A DNA stretch of 64,000 nucleotides from Bathymodiolus brooksi (lineage: Eukaryota > Mollusca > Bivalvia > Mytilida > Modiolidae), in assembly GCA_963680875.1 (NCBI GenBank), contig OY804582.1, positions 49,990,646 to 50,054,645 on the forward strand, written 5' to 3'. Positions 1 to 9,900 of this stretch are shown piece by piece. Position 1 is the first letter of the stretch; each line of letters opens with the position of its first letter. The position numbers and the translations under genes are program-made. The notes beneath the pieces are model-generated. The model did not search any database. It had not been told where the DNA came from and was given only the letters and a program-made list of their open reading frames with translations.

Positions 1-905
1 AGTTTATCACATCGTATCAGTTTACCAGTCACCTCACTAATGCAGACAACTGTCAGTCTAAGTTTATCACATTGTGTCAGTTTACCAGTCACCTCACTAA
101 TGCAGACAGCTGTCAGTCTTAAGTTTATCACATCATGTCAGTTTACCGGTGACCTTACTAATGCAGCCAGCTGTCAGTCTTAAGTTTATCACATCGTGTC
201 ACTTTACCGGTGACCTCACTAATGCAGACAGCTGTCAGTCTAAGTTTATCACATTGTGTCACTTTACCGGTCACCTCACTAATGCAGACAGCTGCCAGTC
301 TAAGTTTATCACATCGTGTCAGTTTAACGGTGACCTCACTAATGCAGACAGCTGTCAGTCTAAGTTTATCAAATCATGTCAGTTTACCGGTCACCTCACT
401 AATGCAGACAGCTGTCAGTCTTAAGATTATCACTTCGTATGAGTTTACCAGTCACCTCACTAATGCAGACAGCTGTCAGTCTAAGTTTATCACATTGTGT
501 CAGTTTACCAGTCATCTCACTAATGCAGACAGCTGTCAGTCTTAAGTTTATCACATCGTGTCAGTTTACTGGTGACCTTACTAATGCAGCCAGCTGTCAT
601 TCTTAAGTTTATCACATCGTGTCACTTTACCGGTGACCTCACTAATGCAGACAGCTGTCAGTCTAAGTTTATCACATTGTGTCACTTTACCGGTCACCTC
701 ACTAATGCAGACAGCTGTCAGTCTAAGTTTATCACATCGTGTCAGTTTACCGGTGACCTCACTAATGCAGACAGCTGTCAGTCTAAGTTTATCACATCGT
801 GTCAATTTACTGGTGACCACACTAATGCAGACAGCTGTCAATCTAAGTTTATCACATCGTGTCAGTTTACCGGTCACCTTACTAATGCAGACAGCTGTCA
901 GTCTT
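1..905. repeat. D-block D0 (partial)
   Basis: Fifteen monomers cut by the window edge. It starts in the CGTATCAG/GACAAC monomer, has GCAGCC monomers near 162 and 585, AAGATTATCACTTC at 422, and ends at the 61-bp monomer before S1. It matches 15,758-16,662. Confidence 0.9.
726..785 (+). repeat. Representative 60-bp monomer
   Basis: This copy is close to the array consensus. Landmarks on its own 1-60 scale are TTATCA 4-9 (a GATA-type motif on the minus strand), CpG 13-14 in ATCGTG, TGTCAG 15-20, CpG 26-27 in ACCGGT, GGTGACC 27-33, CACTAATGC 35-43, the perfect 10-bp palindrome GACAGCTGTC 45-54, and GTCTA 56-60. The most variable positions across the array are 12-14, 20, 26-27 and 30. Confidence 0.95.
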
Positions 906-906
906 A
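846..906 (+). repeat. Representative 61-bp monomer with CTTAAG end
   Basis: This copy ends in GTCTTA instead of GTCTA. One extra T makes it 61 bp and creates the palindrome CTTAAG across the junction with the next monomer. It also carries CCTTACT in place of CCTCACT, a change that often accompanies the 61-bp form. These monomers sit at fixed places in each HOR, so they are inherited by block duplication and are not independent slippage events. Confidence 0.95.
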
Positions 907-966
907 AGTTTATCACATCGTATGAGTTTACCAGTCGCCTCACTAATGCAGACAGCTGTCAGTCTA

Positions 967-1206
967 AGTTTATCACATCGTGTCAATTTACCAGTCACCT
1001 CACTAATACAGACAGCTGTAAGTCTAAGTTTATCACATCTTGTCACTTTACCGGTGACCTCACTAATGCAGACAGCTGTCAGTCTAAGTTTATCACATCG
1101 TGTCAATTTACCAGTCACCTCACTAATACAGACAGCTGTAAGTCTAAGTTTATCACATCTTGTCACTTTACCGGTGACCTCACTAATGCAGACAGCTGTC
1201 AGTCTA
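967..1206. repeat. Two 120-bp dimers carrying GTAAGT
   Basis: Monomer pair K (GTGTCAATT, AATACAG, ends GCTGTAAG) plus L (ATCTTGTCAC, GGTGACC) is present as two identical 120-bp copies, 967-1,086 and 1,087-1,206. The same place in other S-blocks holds two copies (S2, S5, S6, S16, S18), one (S3, S8, S10, S12, S13, S14) or a single fused monomer (S7, S9, S11). This is a length-variable site. Confidence 0.92.
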
Positions 1207-1909
1207 AGTTTATCACATCGTATCAGTTTACCAGTCACCTCACTAATACAGACAGCTGTCAGTCTAAGTTTATCACATCGTGTCACTTTACCGGTGACCT
1301 CACTAATGCAGACAGCTGTCAGTCTTAAGTTTATCACATCGTGTCACTTTACGGGTGACCTCACTAATGCAGACAGCTGTCAGTCTTAAGTTTATCCCAT
1401 CGTGTCACTTTACCGGTCACCTCACTAATACAGACAGCTGTCAGTCTAATTTTATCACATCGTGTCACTTTACCAGTCACCTCACTAATTCAGACAGCTG
1501 TCAATCTAAGTTTATCACATCGTGTCACTTAACCGGTGACCTCACTAATGCAGACAGCTGTCAGTCTAAGTTTATCACATTATGTCAGTTTACCGGTCAC
1601 CTTACTAATGCAGACAGCTGTCAGTCTATGTTTATCACATGGTGTCACTTTACCGGTGACCTTACTAATGCAGACAGCTGTCAGTCTATGTTTATCACAT
1701 TGTTTCACTTTACCGGTGACCTCACTAATGCAGACAGCTGTCAGTCTAAGTTTATCACATCGTGTCACTTTACCGGTGACCTCACTAATGCAGACAGTTG
1801 TCAGTCTAAGTTTATAACATTGTGTCAGTTTACCAGTCTCCTCACTAATGCAGACAGCTGTCAGTCTAAGTTTATCACATCGTGTCAGTTTACCAGTCAC
1901 CTCACTAAT

Positions 1910-1915
1910 GTAATG
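1910..1915. repeat. TAATG duplication marker (first of 20)
   Basis: CTAATGTAATGCAG: the five bases TAATG are present twice, giving a monomer 5 bp longer. Twenty such monomers occur, at 1910, 2816, 7102, 12051, 13442, 14528, 17667, 18573, 22799, 30885, 31971, 40299, 41385, 47179, 48265, 49776, 50862, 52373, 53459 and 60820. All also carry a TTGTTAGTC right flank, so they descend from one event. Confidence 0.93.
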
Positions 1916-2303
1916 CAGACAGTTGTTAGTCTAAGTTTATCACATCATGTCAGTTTACTGGTCACCTCACTAATGCAGACAGCTGTCAGTCTAAGTTTAT
2001 CACATTGTGTCAGTTTACCAGTCACCTCACTAATGCAGACAGCTGTCAGTCTAAGTTTATCACATTGTGTCAGTTTACCGGTCACCTTACTAATGCAGAC
2101 AGCTGTCAGTCTAAGTTTATCACAACATGTCAGCTTACTGGTCACCTCACTAATGCAGGCAGCTGTCAGTCTAAGTTTATCACATCGTGTCAGTTTACCA
2201 GTCACCTTACTAATTCAGACAGCTGTCAGTCTAAGTTTATCACATCGTGTCAGTTTACCAGTCACCTAACTAATGCAGACAGCTGTCAGTCTAAGTTTAT
2301 CAC

Positions 2304-2310
2304 ATTCGTG
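2304..2310. repeat. ATTCGTG one-base insertion marker (first of eight)
   Basis: ACATTCGTGTC has one base more than ACATCGTGTC or ACATTGTGTC. It recurs at 13836, 18061, 31279, 40693, 47573, 50170 and 52767, at exactly the spacings of the large duplications (15,757; 17,443; 9,414; 6,880; 2,597). This makes it a good landmark for aligning HOR copies. Confidence 0.93.
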
Positions 2311-3080
2311 TCAGTTTACCGGTCACCTCACTAATTCAGACAGCTGTCAGTCTAAGTTTATCACATCGTGTCACTTTACCAGTCACCTCACTAATTCAGA
2401 CAGCTGTCAGTCTAAGTTTATCACATCGTGTCACTTAACCGGTGACCTCACTAATGCAGACAGCTGTCAGTCTAAGTTTATCACATTATGTCAGTTTACC
2501 GGTCACCTTACTAATGCAGACAGCTGTCAGTCTATGTTTATCACATTGTTTCACTTTACCGGTGACCTCACTAATGCAGACAGCTGTCAGTCTAAGTTTA
2601 TCACATCATGTCACTTTACCGGTGACCTCACTAATGCAGACAGTTGTCAGTCTAAGTTTATAACATTGTGTCAGTTTACCAGTCTCCTCACTAATGCAGA
2701 CAGCTGTCAGTCTAAGTTTATCACATCGTGTCAGTTTACTGGTCACCTCACTAATGCAGATAGCTGTCAGTCTAAGTTTATCACATTGTGTCAGTTTACC
2801 AGTCACCTCACTAATGTAATGCAGACAGTTGTTAGTCTTAAGTTTATCACATCATGTCAGTTTACTGGTCACCTCACTAATGCAGATAGCTGTCAGTCTA
2901 AGTTTATCACATTGTGTCAGTTTACCAGTCACCTCACTAATGCAGACAGCTGTCAGTCTACGTTTATCACATCGTGTCAGTTTACCAGTCACCTCACTAA
3001 TGCAGACAGCTGTCAGTCTAAGTTTATCACATTGTGTCAGTTTACCAGTCACCTCACTAATGCAGACAGCTGTCATTCTT

Positions 3081-6000
3081 AAGTTTATCACATTGTGTCA
3101 ATTTACCGGTGACCTCACTAATGCAGACAGCTGTCAGTCTAAGTTTATCACATTGTGTCACTTTACCGGTCACCTCACTAATGCAGACAGCTGTCAGTCT
3201 AAGTTTATCACATCGTGTCAGTTTACCGGTGACCTCACTAATGCAGACAGCTGTCAGTCTAAGTTTATCACATCGTGTCAATTTACTGGTGACCACACTA
3301 ATGCAGACAGCTGTCAATCTAAGTTTATCAAATCGTGTCAGTTTACCGGTCACCTTACTAATGCAGACAGCTGTCAGTCTTAAGTTTATCACTTCGTATG
3401 AGTTTACCAGTCACCCCACTAATGCAGACAGCTGTCAGTCTAAGTTTATCACATTGTGTCAGTTTACCAGTCACCTCACTAATGCAGACAGCTGTCAGTC
3501 TTAAGTTTATCACATCGTGTCAGTTTACCGGTGACCTTACTAATGCAGCCAGCTGTCATTCTTAAGTTTATCACATCGTGTCACTTTACCGGTGACCTCA
3601 CTAATGCAGACAGCTGTCAGTCTAAGTTTATCACATTGTGTCACTTTACCGGTCACCTCACTAATGCAGACAGCTGTCAGTCTAAGTTTATCACATCATG
3701 TCAGTTTACCGGTGACCTCACTAATGCAGACAGCTGTCAGTCTAAGTTTATCACATCGTGTCAATTTACTGGTGACCACACTAATGCAGACAGCTGTCAA
3801 TCTAAGTTTATCACATCGTGTCAGTTTACCGGTCACCTTACTAATGCAGACAGCTGTCAGTCTTAAGTTTATCACATCGTATGAGTTTACCAGTCACCTC
3901 ACTAATGCAGACAGCTGTCAGTCTAAGTTTATCACATCGTGTCAATTTACCAGACACCTCACTAATACAGACAGCTGTCAGTCTAAGTTTATCACATCTT
4001 GTTACTTTACCGGTGACCTCACTAATGCAGACAGCTGTCAGTCTAAGTTTATCACATCGTATCAGTTTACCAGTCACCTCACTAATGCAGACAACTGTCA
4101 GTCTAAGTTTATCACATTGTGTCAGTTTACCAGTCACCTCACTAATGCAGACAGCTGTCAGTCTTAAGTTTATCACATCATGTCAGTTTACCGGTGACCT
4201 TACTAATGCAGCCAGCTGTCAGTCTTAAGTTTATCACATCGTGTCACTTTACCGGTGACCTCACTAATGCAGACAGCTGTCAGTCTAAGTTTATCACATT
4301 GTGTCACTTTACCGGTCACCTCACTAATGCAGACAGCTGCCAGTCTAAGTTTATCACATCGTGTCAGTTTAACGGTGACCTCACTAATGCAGACAGCTGT
4401 CAGTCTAAGTTTATCAAATCATGTCAGTTTACCGGTCACCTTACTAATGCAGACAGCTGTCAGTCTTAAGATTATCACTTCGTATGAGTTTACCAGTCAC
4501 CTCACTAATGCAGACAGCTGTCAGTCTAAGTTTATCACATTGTGTCAGTTTACCAGTCACCTCACTAATGCAGACAGCTGTCAGTCTTAAGTTTATCACA
4601 TCGTGTCAGTTTACTGGTGACCTTACTAATGCAGCCAGCTGTCATTCTTAAGTTTATCACATCGTGTCACTTTACCGGTGACCTCACTAATGCAGACAGC
4701 TGTCAGTCTAAGTTTATCACATTGTGTCACTTTACCGGTCACCTCACTAATGCAGACAGCTGTCAGTATAAGTTTATCACATCGTGTCAGTTTAACGGTG
4801 ACCTCACTAATGCAGACAGCTGTCAGTCTAAGTTTATCACATCGTGTCAATTTACTGGTGACCACACTAATGCAGACAGCTGTCAATCTAAGTTTATCAC
4901 ATCGCGTCAGTTTACCGGTCACCTTACTAATGCAGACAGCTGTCAGTCTTAAGTTTATCACATCGTATGAGTTTACCAGTCACCTCACTAATGCAGCCAG
5001 CTGTCATTCTTAAGTTTATCACATCGTGTCACTTTACCGGTGACCTCACTAATGCAGACAGCTGTCAGTCTAAGTTTATCACATTGTGTCACTTTACGGT
5101 CACCTCACTAATGCAGACAGCTGTCAGTCTAAGTTTATCACATCGTGTCAGTTTACCGGTGACCTCACTAATGCAGATAGCTGTCAGTCTAAGTTTATCA
5201 CATCGTGTCAGTTTACCGGTCACCTTACTAATGCAGACAGCTGTCAGTCTTAAGTTTATCACATCGTATGAGTTTACCAGTCACCTCACTAATGCAGACA
5301 GCTGTCAGTCTAAGTTTATCACATCGTGTCAATTTACCAGACACCTCACTAATACAGACAGCTGTCAGTCTAAGTTTATCACATCTTGTTACTTTACCGG
5401 TGACCTCACTAATGCAGACAGCTGTCAGTCTAAGTTTATCACATCGTATCAGTTTACCAGTCACCTCACTAATGCAGACAGCTGTCAGTCTAAGTTTATC
5501 ACATTGTGTCAGTTTACCAGTCACCTCACTAATGCAGACAGCTGTCAGTCTTATGTTTATCACATCATGTCAGTTTATCGGTGACCTTACTAATGCAGCC
5601 AGCTGTCAGTCTTAAGTTTATCACATCGTGTCACTTTACCGGTGACCTCACTAATGCAGACAGCTGTCAGTCTAAGTTTATCACATTGTGTCACTTTACC
5701 GGTCACCTCACTAATGCAGACAGCTGCCAGTCTAAGTTTATCACATCGTGTCAGTTTCACGGTGACCTCACTAATGCAGACAGCTGTCAGTCTAAGTTTA
5801 TCAAATCATGTCAGTTTACCGGTCACCTTACTAATGCAGACAGCTGTCAGTCTTAAGATTATCACTTCGTATGAGTTTACCAGTCACCTCACTAATGCAG
5901 ACAGCTGTCAGTCTAAGTTTATCACATTGTGTCAGTTTACCAGTCACCTCACTAATGCAGACAGCTGTCAGTCTTAAGTTTATCACATCGTGTCAGTTTA

Positions 6001-6337
6001 CTGGTGACCTTACTAATGCAGCCAGCTGTCATTCTTAAGTTTATCACATCGTGTCACTTTACCGGTGACCTCACTAATGCAGACAGCTGTCAGTCTAAGT
6101 TTATCACATTGTGTCACTTTACCGGTCACCTCACTAATGCAGACAGCTGTCAGTCTAAGTTTATCACATCGTGTCAGTTTACCGGTGACCTCACTAATGC
6201 AGACAGCTGTCAGTCTAAGTTTATCACATCGTGTCAATTTACTGGTGACCACACTAATGCAGACAGCTGTCAATCTAAGTTTATCACATCGTGTCAGTTT
6301 ACCGGTCACCTTACTAATGCAGACAGCTGTCAGTCTT
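3081..6337. repeat. D-block D1
   Basis: Dense in 61-bp monomers, with GCAGCC monomers near 3,545, 4,208, 4,631, 4,995, 5,595 and 6,018. It contains the shortened 1,387-bp unit and the TTTCACGG monomer near 5,756. A private TTATGTTT occurs near 5,551. Confidence 0.9.
4167..5553. repeat. 1,387-bp shortened HOR unit
   Basis: A derivative of the 1,448-bp unit that has lost one monomer and one base (61 bp). Near 5,095 the sequence reads TTTACGGTCACC, one C short of the usual TTTACCGGTCACC. The CACACTAATG monomer is missing from the following subunit. The same pair of changes occurs at 19,864-21,250, so it predates the superrepeat duplication. Confidence 0.9.
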
Positions 6338-7366
6338 AAGTTTATCACATCGTATGAGTTTACCAGTCGCCTCACTAATGCAGACAGCTGTCAGTCTAAG
6401 TTTATCACATCGTGTCAATTTACCAGTCACCTCACTAATACAGACAGCTGTAAGTCTAAGTTTATCACATCTTGTCACTTTACCGGTGACCTCACTAATG
6501 CAGACAGCTGTCAGTCTAAGTTTATCACATCGTGTCAATTTACCAGTCACCTCACTAATACAGACAGCTGTAAGTCTAAGTTTATCACATCTTGTCACTT
6601 TACCGGTGACCTCACTAATGCAGACAGCTGTCAGTCTAAGTTTATCACATCGTATCAGTTTACCAGTCACCTCACTAATACAGACAGCTGTCAGTCTAAG
6701 TTTATCACATCGTGTCACTTTACCGGTGACCTCACTAATGCAGACAGCTGTCAGTCTTAAGTTTATCACATCGTGTCACTTTACCGGTCACCTCACTAAT
6801 GCAGACAGCTGTCAGTCTTAAGTTTATCACACCGTGTCACTTTACCGGTCACCTCACTAATGCAGACGACTGTCAGTCTAAGTTTATCACATCGTGTCAC
6901 TTTACGGGTGACCTCACTAATGCAGACAGTTGTCAGTCTAAGTTTATAACATTGTGTCAGTTTACCAGTCTCCTCACTAATGCAGACAGCTGTCAGTCTA
7001 AGTTTATCACATCGTGTCAGTTTACTGGTCACCTCACTAATGCAGATAGCTGTCAGTCTAAGTTTATCACATTGTGTCAGTTTACCAGTCACCTCACTAA
7101 TGTAATGCAGACAGTTGTTAGTCTTAAGTTTATCACATCATGTCAGTTTACTGGTCACCTCACTAATGCAGATAGCTGTCAGTCTAAGTTTATCACATTG
7201 TGTCAGTTTACCAGTCACCTCACTAATGCAGACAGCTGTCAGTCTACGTTTATCACATCGTGTCAGTTTACCAGTCACCTCACTAATGCAGACAGCTGTC
7301 AGTCTAAGTTTATCACATTGTGTCAGTTTACCAGTCACCTCACTAATGCAGACAGCTGTCATTCTT
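6338..7366. repeat. S-block S2 (short form)
   Basis: Two 120-bp dimers, then CACACCGTG and GACGACTGTC (about 6,866), then a direct jump from ACGGGTGACC to the GACAGTTGTC/TTTATAAC monomer near 6,927. It has lost the segment with TTATCCCATC, the first TAATG and ATTCGTG. The second TAATG is at 7,102. Confidence 0.9.
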
Positions 7367-7980
7367 AAGTTTATCACATTGTGTCAATTTACCGGTGACC
7401 TCACTAATGCAGACAGCTGTCAGTCTAAGTTTATCACATTGTGTCACTTTACCGGTCACCTCACTAATGCAGACAGCTGTCAGTCTAAGTTTATCACATC
7501 GTGTCAGTTTACCGGTGACCTCACTAATGCAGACAGCTGTCAGTCTAAGTTTATCACATCGTGTCAATTTACTGGTGACCACACTAATGCAGACAGCTGT
7601 CAATCTAAGTTTATCAAATCGTGTCAGTTTACCGGTCACCTTACTAATGCAGACAGCTGTCAGTCTTAAGTTTATCACTTCGTATGAGTTTACCAGTCAC
7701 CCCACTAATGCAGACAGCTGTCAGTCTAAGTTTATCACATTGTGTCAGTTTACCAGTCACCTCACTAATGCAGACAGCTGTCAGTCTTAAGTTTATCACA
7801 TCGTGTCAGTTTACCGGTGACCTTACTAATGCAGCCAGCTGTCATTCTTAAGTTTATCACATCGTGTCACTTTACCGGTGACCTCACTAATGCAGACAGC
7901 TGTCAGTCTAAGTTTATCACATTGTGTCACTTTACCGGTCACCTCACTAATGCAGACAGCTGTCAGTCTAAGTTTATCAC

Positions 7981-8281
7981 ATCATGTCAGTTTACCGGTG
8001 ACCTCACTAATGCAGACAGCTGTCAGTCTAAGTTTATCACATCGTGTCAATTTACTGGTGACCACACTAATGCAGACAGCTGTCAATCTAAGTTTATCAC
8101 ATCGTGTCAGTTTACCGGTCACCTTACTAATGCAGACAGCTGTCAGTCTTAAGTTTATCACATCGTATGAGTTTACCAGTCACCTCACTAATGCAGACAG
8201 CTGTCAGTCTAAGTTTATCACATCGTGTCAATTTACCAGACACCTCACTAATACAGACAGCTGTCAGTCTAAGTTTATCAC
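7981..8281. repeat. 301-bp five-monomer tandem duplication, copy 1
   Basis: This stretch is repeated immediately at 8,282-8,582. It begins in the ATCATGTCAG monomer, passes through the CACACTAATG monomer and the TATGAG monomer, and ends in the CCAGACACC/AATACAG monomer. The corresponding place in superrepeat copy B (about 23,680-23,980) holds a single copy, so this is a local copy-number difference. Confidence 0.9.
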
Positions 8282-8582
8282 ATCATGTCAGTTTACCGGT
8301 GACCTCACTAATGCAGACAGCTGTCAGTCTAAGTTTATCACATCGTGTCAATTTACTGGTGACCACACTAATGCAGACAGCTGTCAATCTAAGTTTATCA
8401 CATCGTGTCAGTTTACCGGTCACCTTACTAATGCAGACAGCTGTCAGTCTTAAGTTTATCACATCGTATGAGTTTACCAGTCACCTCACTAATGCAGACA
8501 GCTGTCAGTCTAAGTTTATCACATCGTGTCAATTTACCAGACACCTCACTAATACAGACAGCTGTCAGTCTAAGTTTATCAC
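8282..8582. repeat. 301-bp five-monomer tandem duplication, copy 2
   Basis: This is the second copy of 7,981-8,281. The following monomer (ATCTTGTTAC) then resumes the order seen in other D-blocks. The unit is five monomers, one of them 61 bp. Confidence 0.9.
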
Positions 8583-9176
8583 ATCTTGTTACTTTACCGG
8601 TGACCTCACTAATGCAGACAGCTGTCAGTCTAAGTTTATCACATCGTATCAGTTTACCAGTCACCTCACTAATGCAGACAACTGTCAGTCTAAGTTTATC
8701 ACATTGTGTCAGTTTACCAGTCACCTCACTAATGCAGACAGCTGTCAGTCTTAAGTTTATCACATCATGTCAGTTTACCGGTGACCTTACTAATGCAGCC
8801 AGCTGTCAGTCTTAAGTTTATCACATCGTGTCACTTTACCGGTGACCTCACTAATGCAGACAGCTGTCAGTCTAAGTTTATCACATTGTGTCACTTTACC
8901 GGTCACCTCACTAATGCAGACAGCTGCCAGTCTAAGTTTATCACATCGTGTCAGTTTAACGGTGACCTCACTAATGCAGACAGCTGTCAGTCTAAGTTTA
9001 TCAAATCATGTCAGTTTACCGGTCACCTTACTAATGCAGACAGCTGTCAGTCTTAAGATTATCACTTCGTATGAGTTTACCAGTCACCTCACTAATGCAG
9101 ACAGCTGTCAGTCTAAGTTTATCACATTGTGTCAGTTTACCAGTCACCTCACTAATGCAGACAGCTGTCAGTCTTA

Positions 9177-9538
9177 AGTTTATCACATCGTGTCAGTTTA
9201 CTGGTGACCTTACTAATGCAGCCAGCTGTCATTCTTAAGTTTATCACATCGTGTCACTTTACCGGTGACCTCACTAATGCAGACAGCTGTCAGTCTAAGT
9301 TTATCACATTGTGTCACTTTACCGGTCACCTCACTAATGCAGACAGCTGTCAGTCTAAGTTTATCACATCGTGTCAGTTTACCGGTGACCTCACTAATGC
9401 AGACAGCTGTCAGTCTAAGTTTATCACATCGTGTCAATTTACTGGTGACCACACTAATGCAGAGAGCTGTCAATCTAAGTTTATCACATCGCGTCAGTTT
9501 ACCGGTCACCTTACTAATGCAGACAGCTGTCAGTCTTA
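9177..9538. repeat. 362-bp six-monomer subunit, copy 1
   Basis: Monomers 8-13 of the 24-monomer HOR, with two 61-bp members. It is repeated at 9,539-9,900. Variant order is GCAGCC with CATTCTT, GTGTCAC with GGTGACC, ATTGTG, GTGTCAG, GTGTCAA with CACACTAATG, then GTCAG with CCTTACT. Confidence 0.9.
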
Positions 9539-9900
9539 AGTTTATCACATCGTATGAGTTTACCAGTCACCTCACTAATGCAGCCAGCTGTCATTCTTAA
9601 GTTTATCACATCGTGTCACTTTACCGGTGACCTCACTAATGCAGACAGCTGTCAGTCTAAGTTTATCACATTGTGTCACTTTACCGGTCACCTCACTAAT
9701 GCAGACAGCTGTCAGTCTAAGTTTATCACATCGTGTCAGTTTACCGGTGACCTCACTAATGCAGATAGCTGTCAGTCTAAGTTTATCACATCGTGTCAAT
9801 TTACTGGTGACCACACTAATGCAGACAGCTGTTAATCTAAGTTTATCACATCGTGTCAGTTTACCGGTCACCTTACTAATGCAGACAGCTGTCAGTCTTA
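9539..9900. repeat. 362-bp six-monomer subunit, copy 2
   Basis: Monomers 14-19, the tandem partner of 9,177-9,538. Its first monomer is a hybrid: the left half is the TATGAG type and the right half is the GCAGCC/CATTCTT type. Private differences are GATAGCTG near 9,765 and TGTTAATCT near 9,830 in this copy, and GAGAGCTG near 9,462 in copy 1. Confidence 0.9.

Larger units (their letters stand above)
906..3080. repeat. S-block S1 (long form, two dimers)
   Basis: Opens with TATGAG...GTCGCC and two 120-bp dimers. Then come ACGGGTGACC, TTATCCCATC (about 1,391), the first TAATG duplication (1,910), ATTCGTG (2,304), the second TAATG duplication (2,816) and TCTACGTTT (about 2,960). Unlike most S-blocks it lacks the GACGACTGTC monomer. 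Its superrepeat partner S5 also lacks it. Confidence 0.9.
2641..6926. repeat. 4,286-bp HOR copy 1 (within superrepeat A)
   Basis: This stretch is followed directly by a related 4,528-bp copy at 6,927-11,454. The left junction is visible at 6,927: a monomer that begins with ACGGGTGACC runs into the GACAGTTGTC/TTTATAAC context otherwise seen at 2,641. Content, in order, is the end of an S-block (second TAATG monomer at 2,816), a D-block with GCAGCC monomers, and the start of the next S-block. Confidence 0.87.

Noticed and set aside
726..785. Conserved hairpin GTCAC...GTGAC around TTTACCG
   Set aside because: It pairs only in monomers with C at 20 and G at 30. All four combinations of these bases occur freely, so there is no covariation and no sign of selection for a stem.
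1018..1023. Functional splice donor
   Set aside because: GTAAGT is perfect, but it derives from one substitution in the dimer monomer and there is no gene or exon context. It is kept only as a testable observation.
3384..3410. CENP-B box
   Set aside because: ATCACTTCGTATGAGTTTAC has TTCG and a correctly spaced A, but lacks the CGGG part, so only five of nine core bases fit. No other candidate was seen.
6940..6950. TATA-like TTTATAAC as a promoter
   Set aside because: It is a single-base variant of TTTATCAC that recurs at one S-block slot. Nothing downstream looks like a transcription unit.
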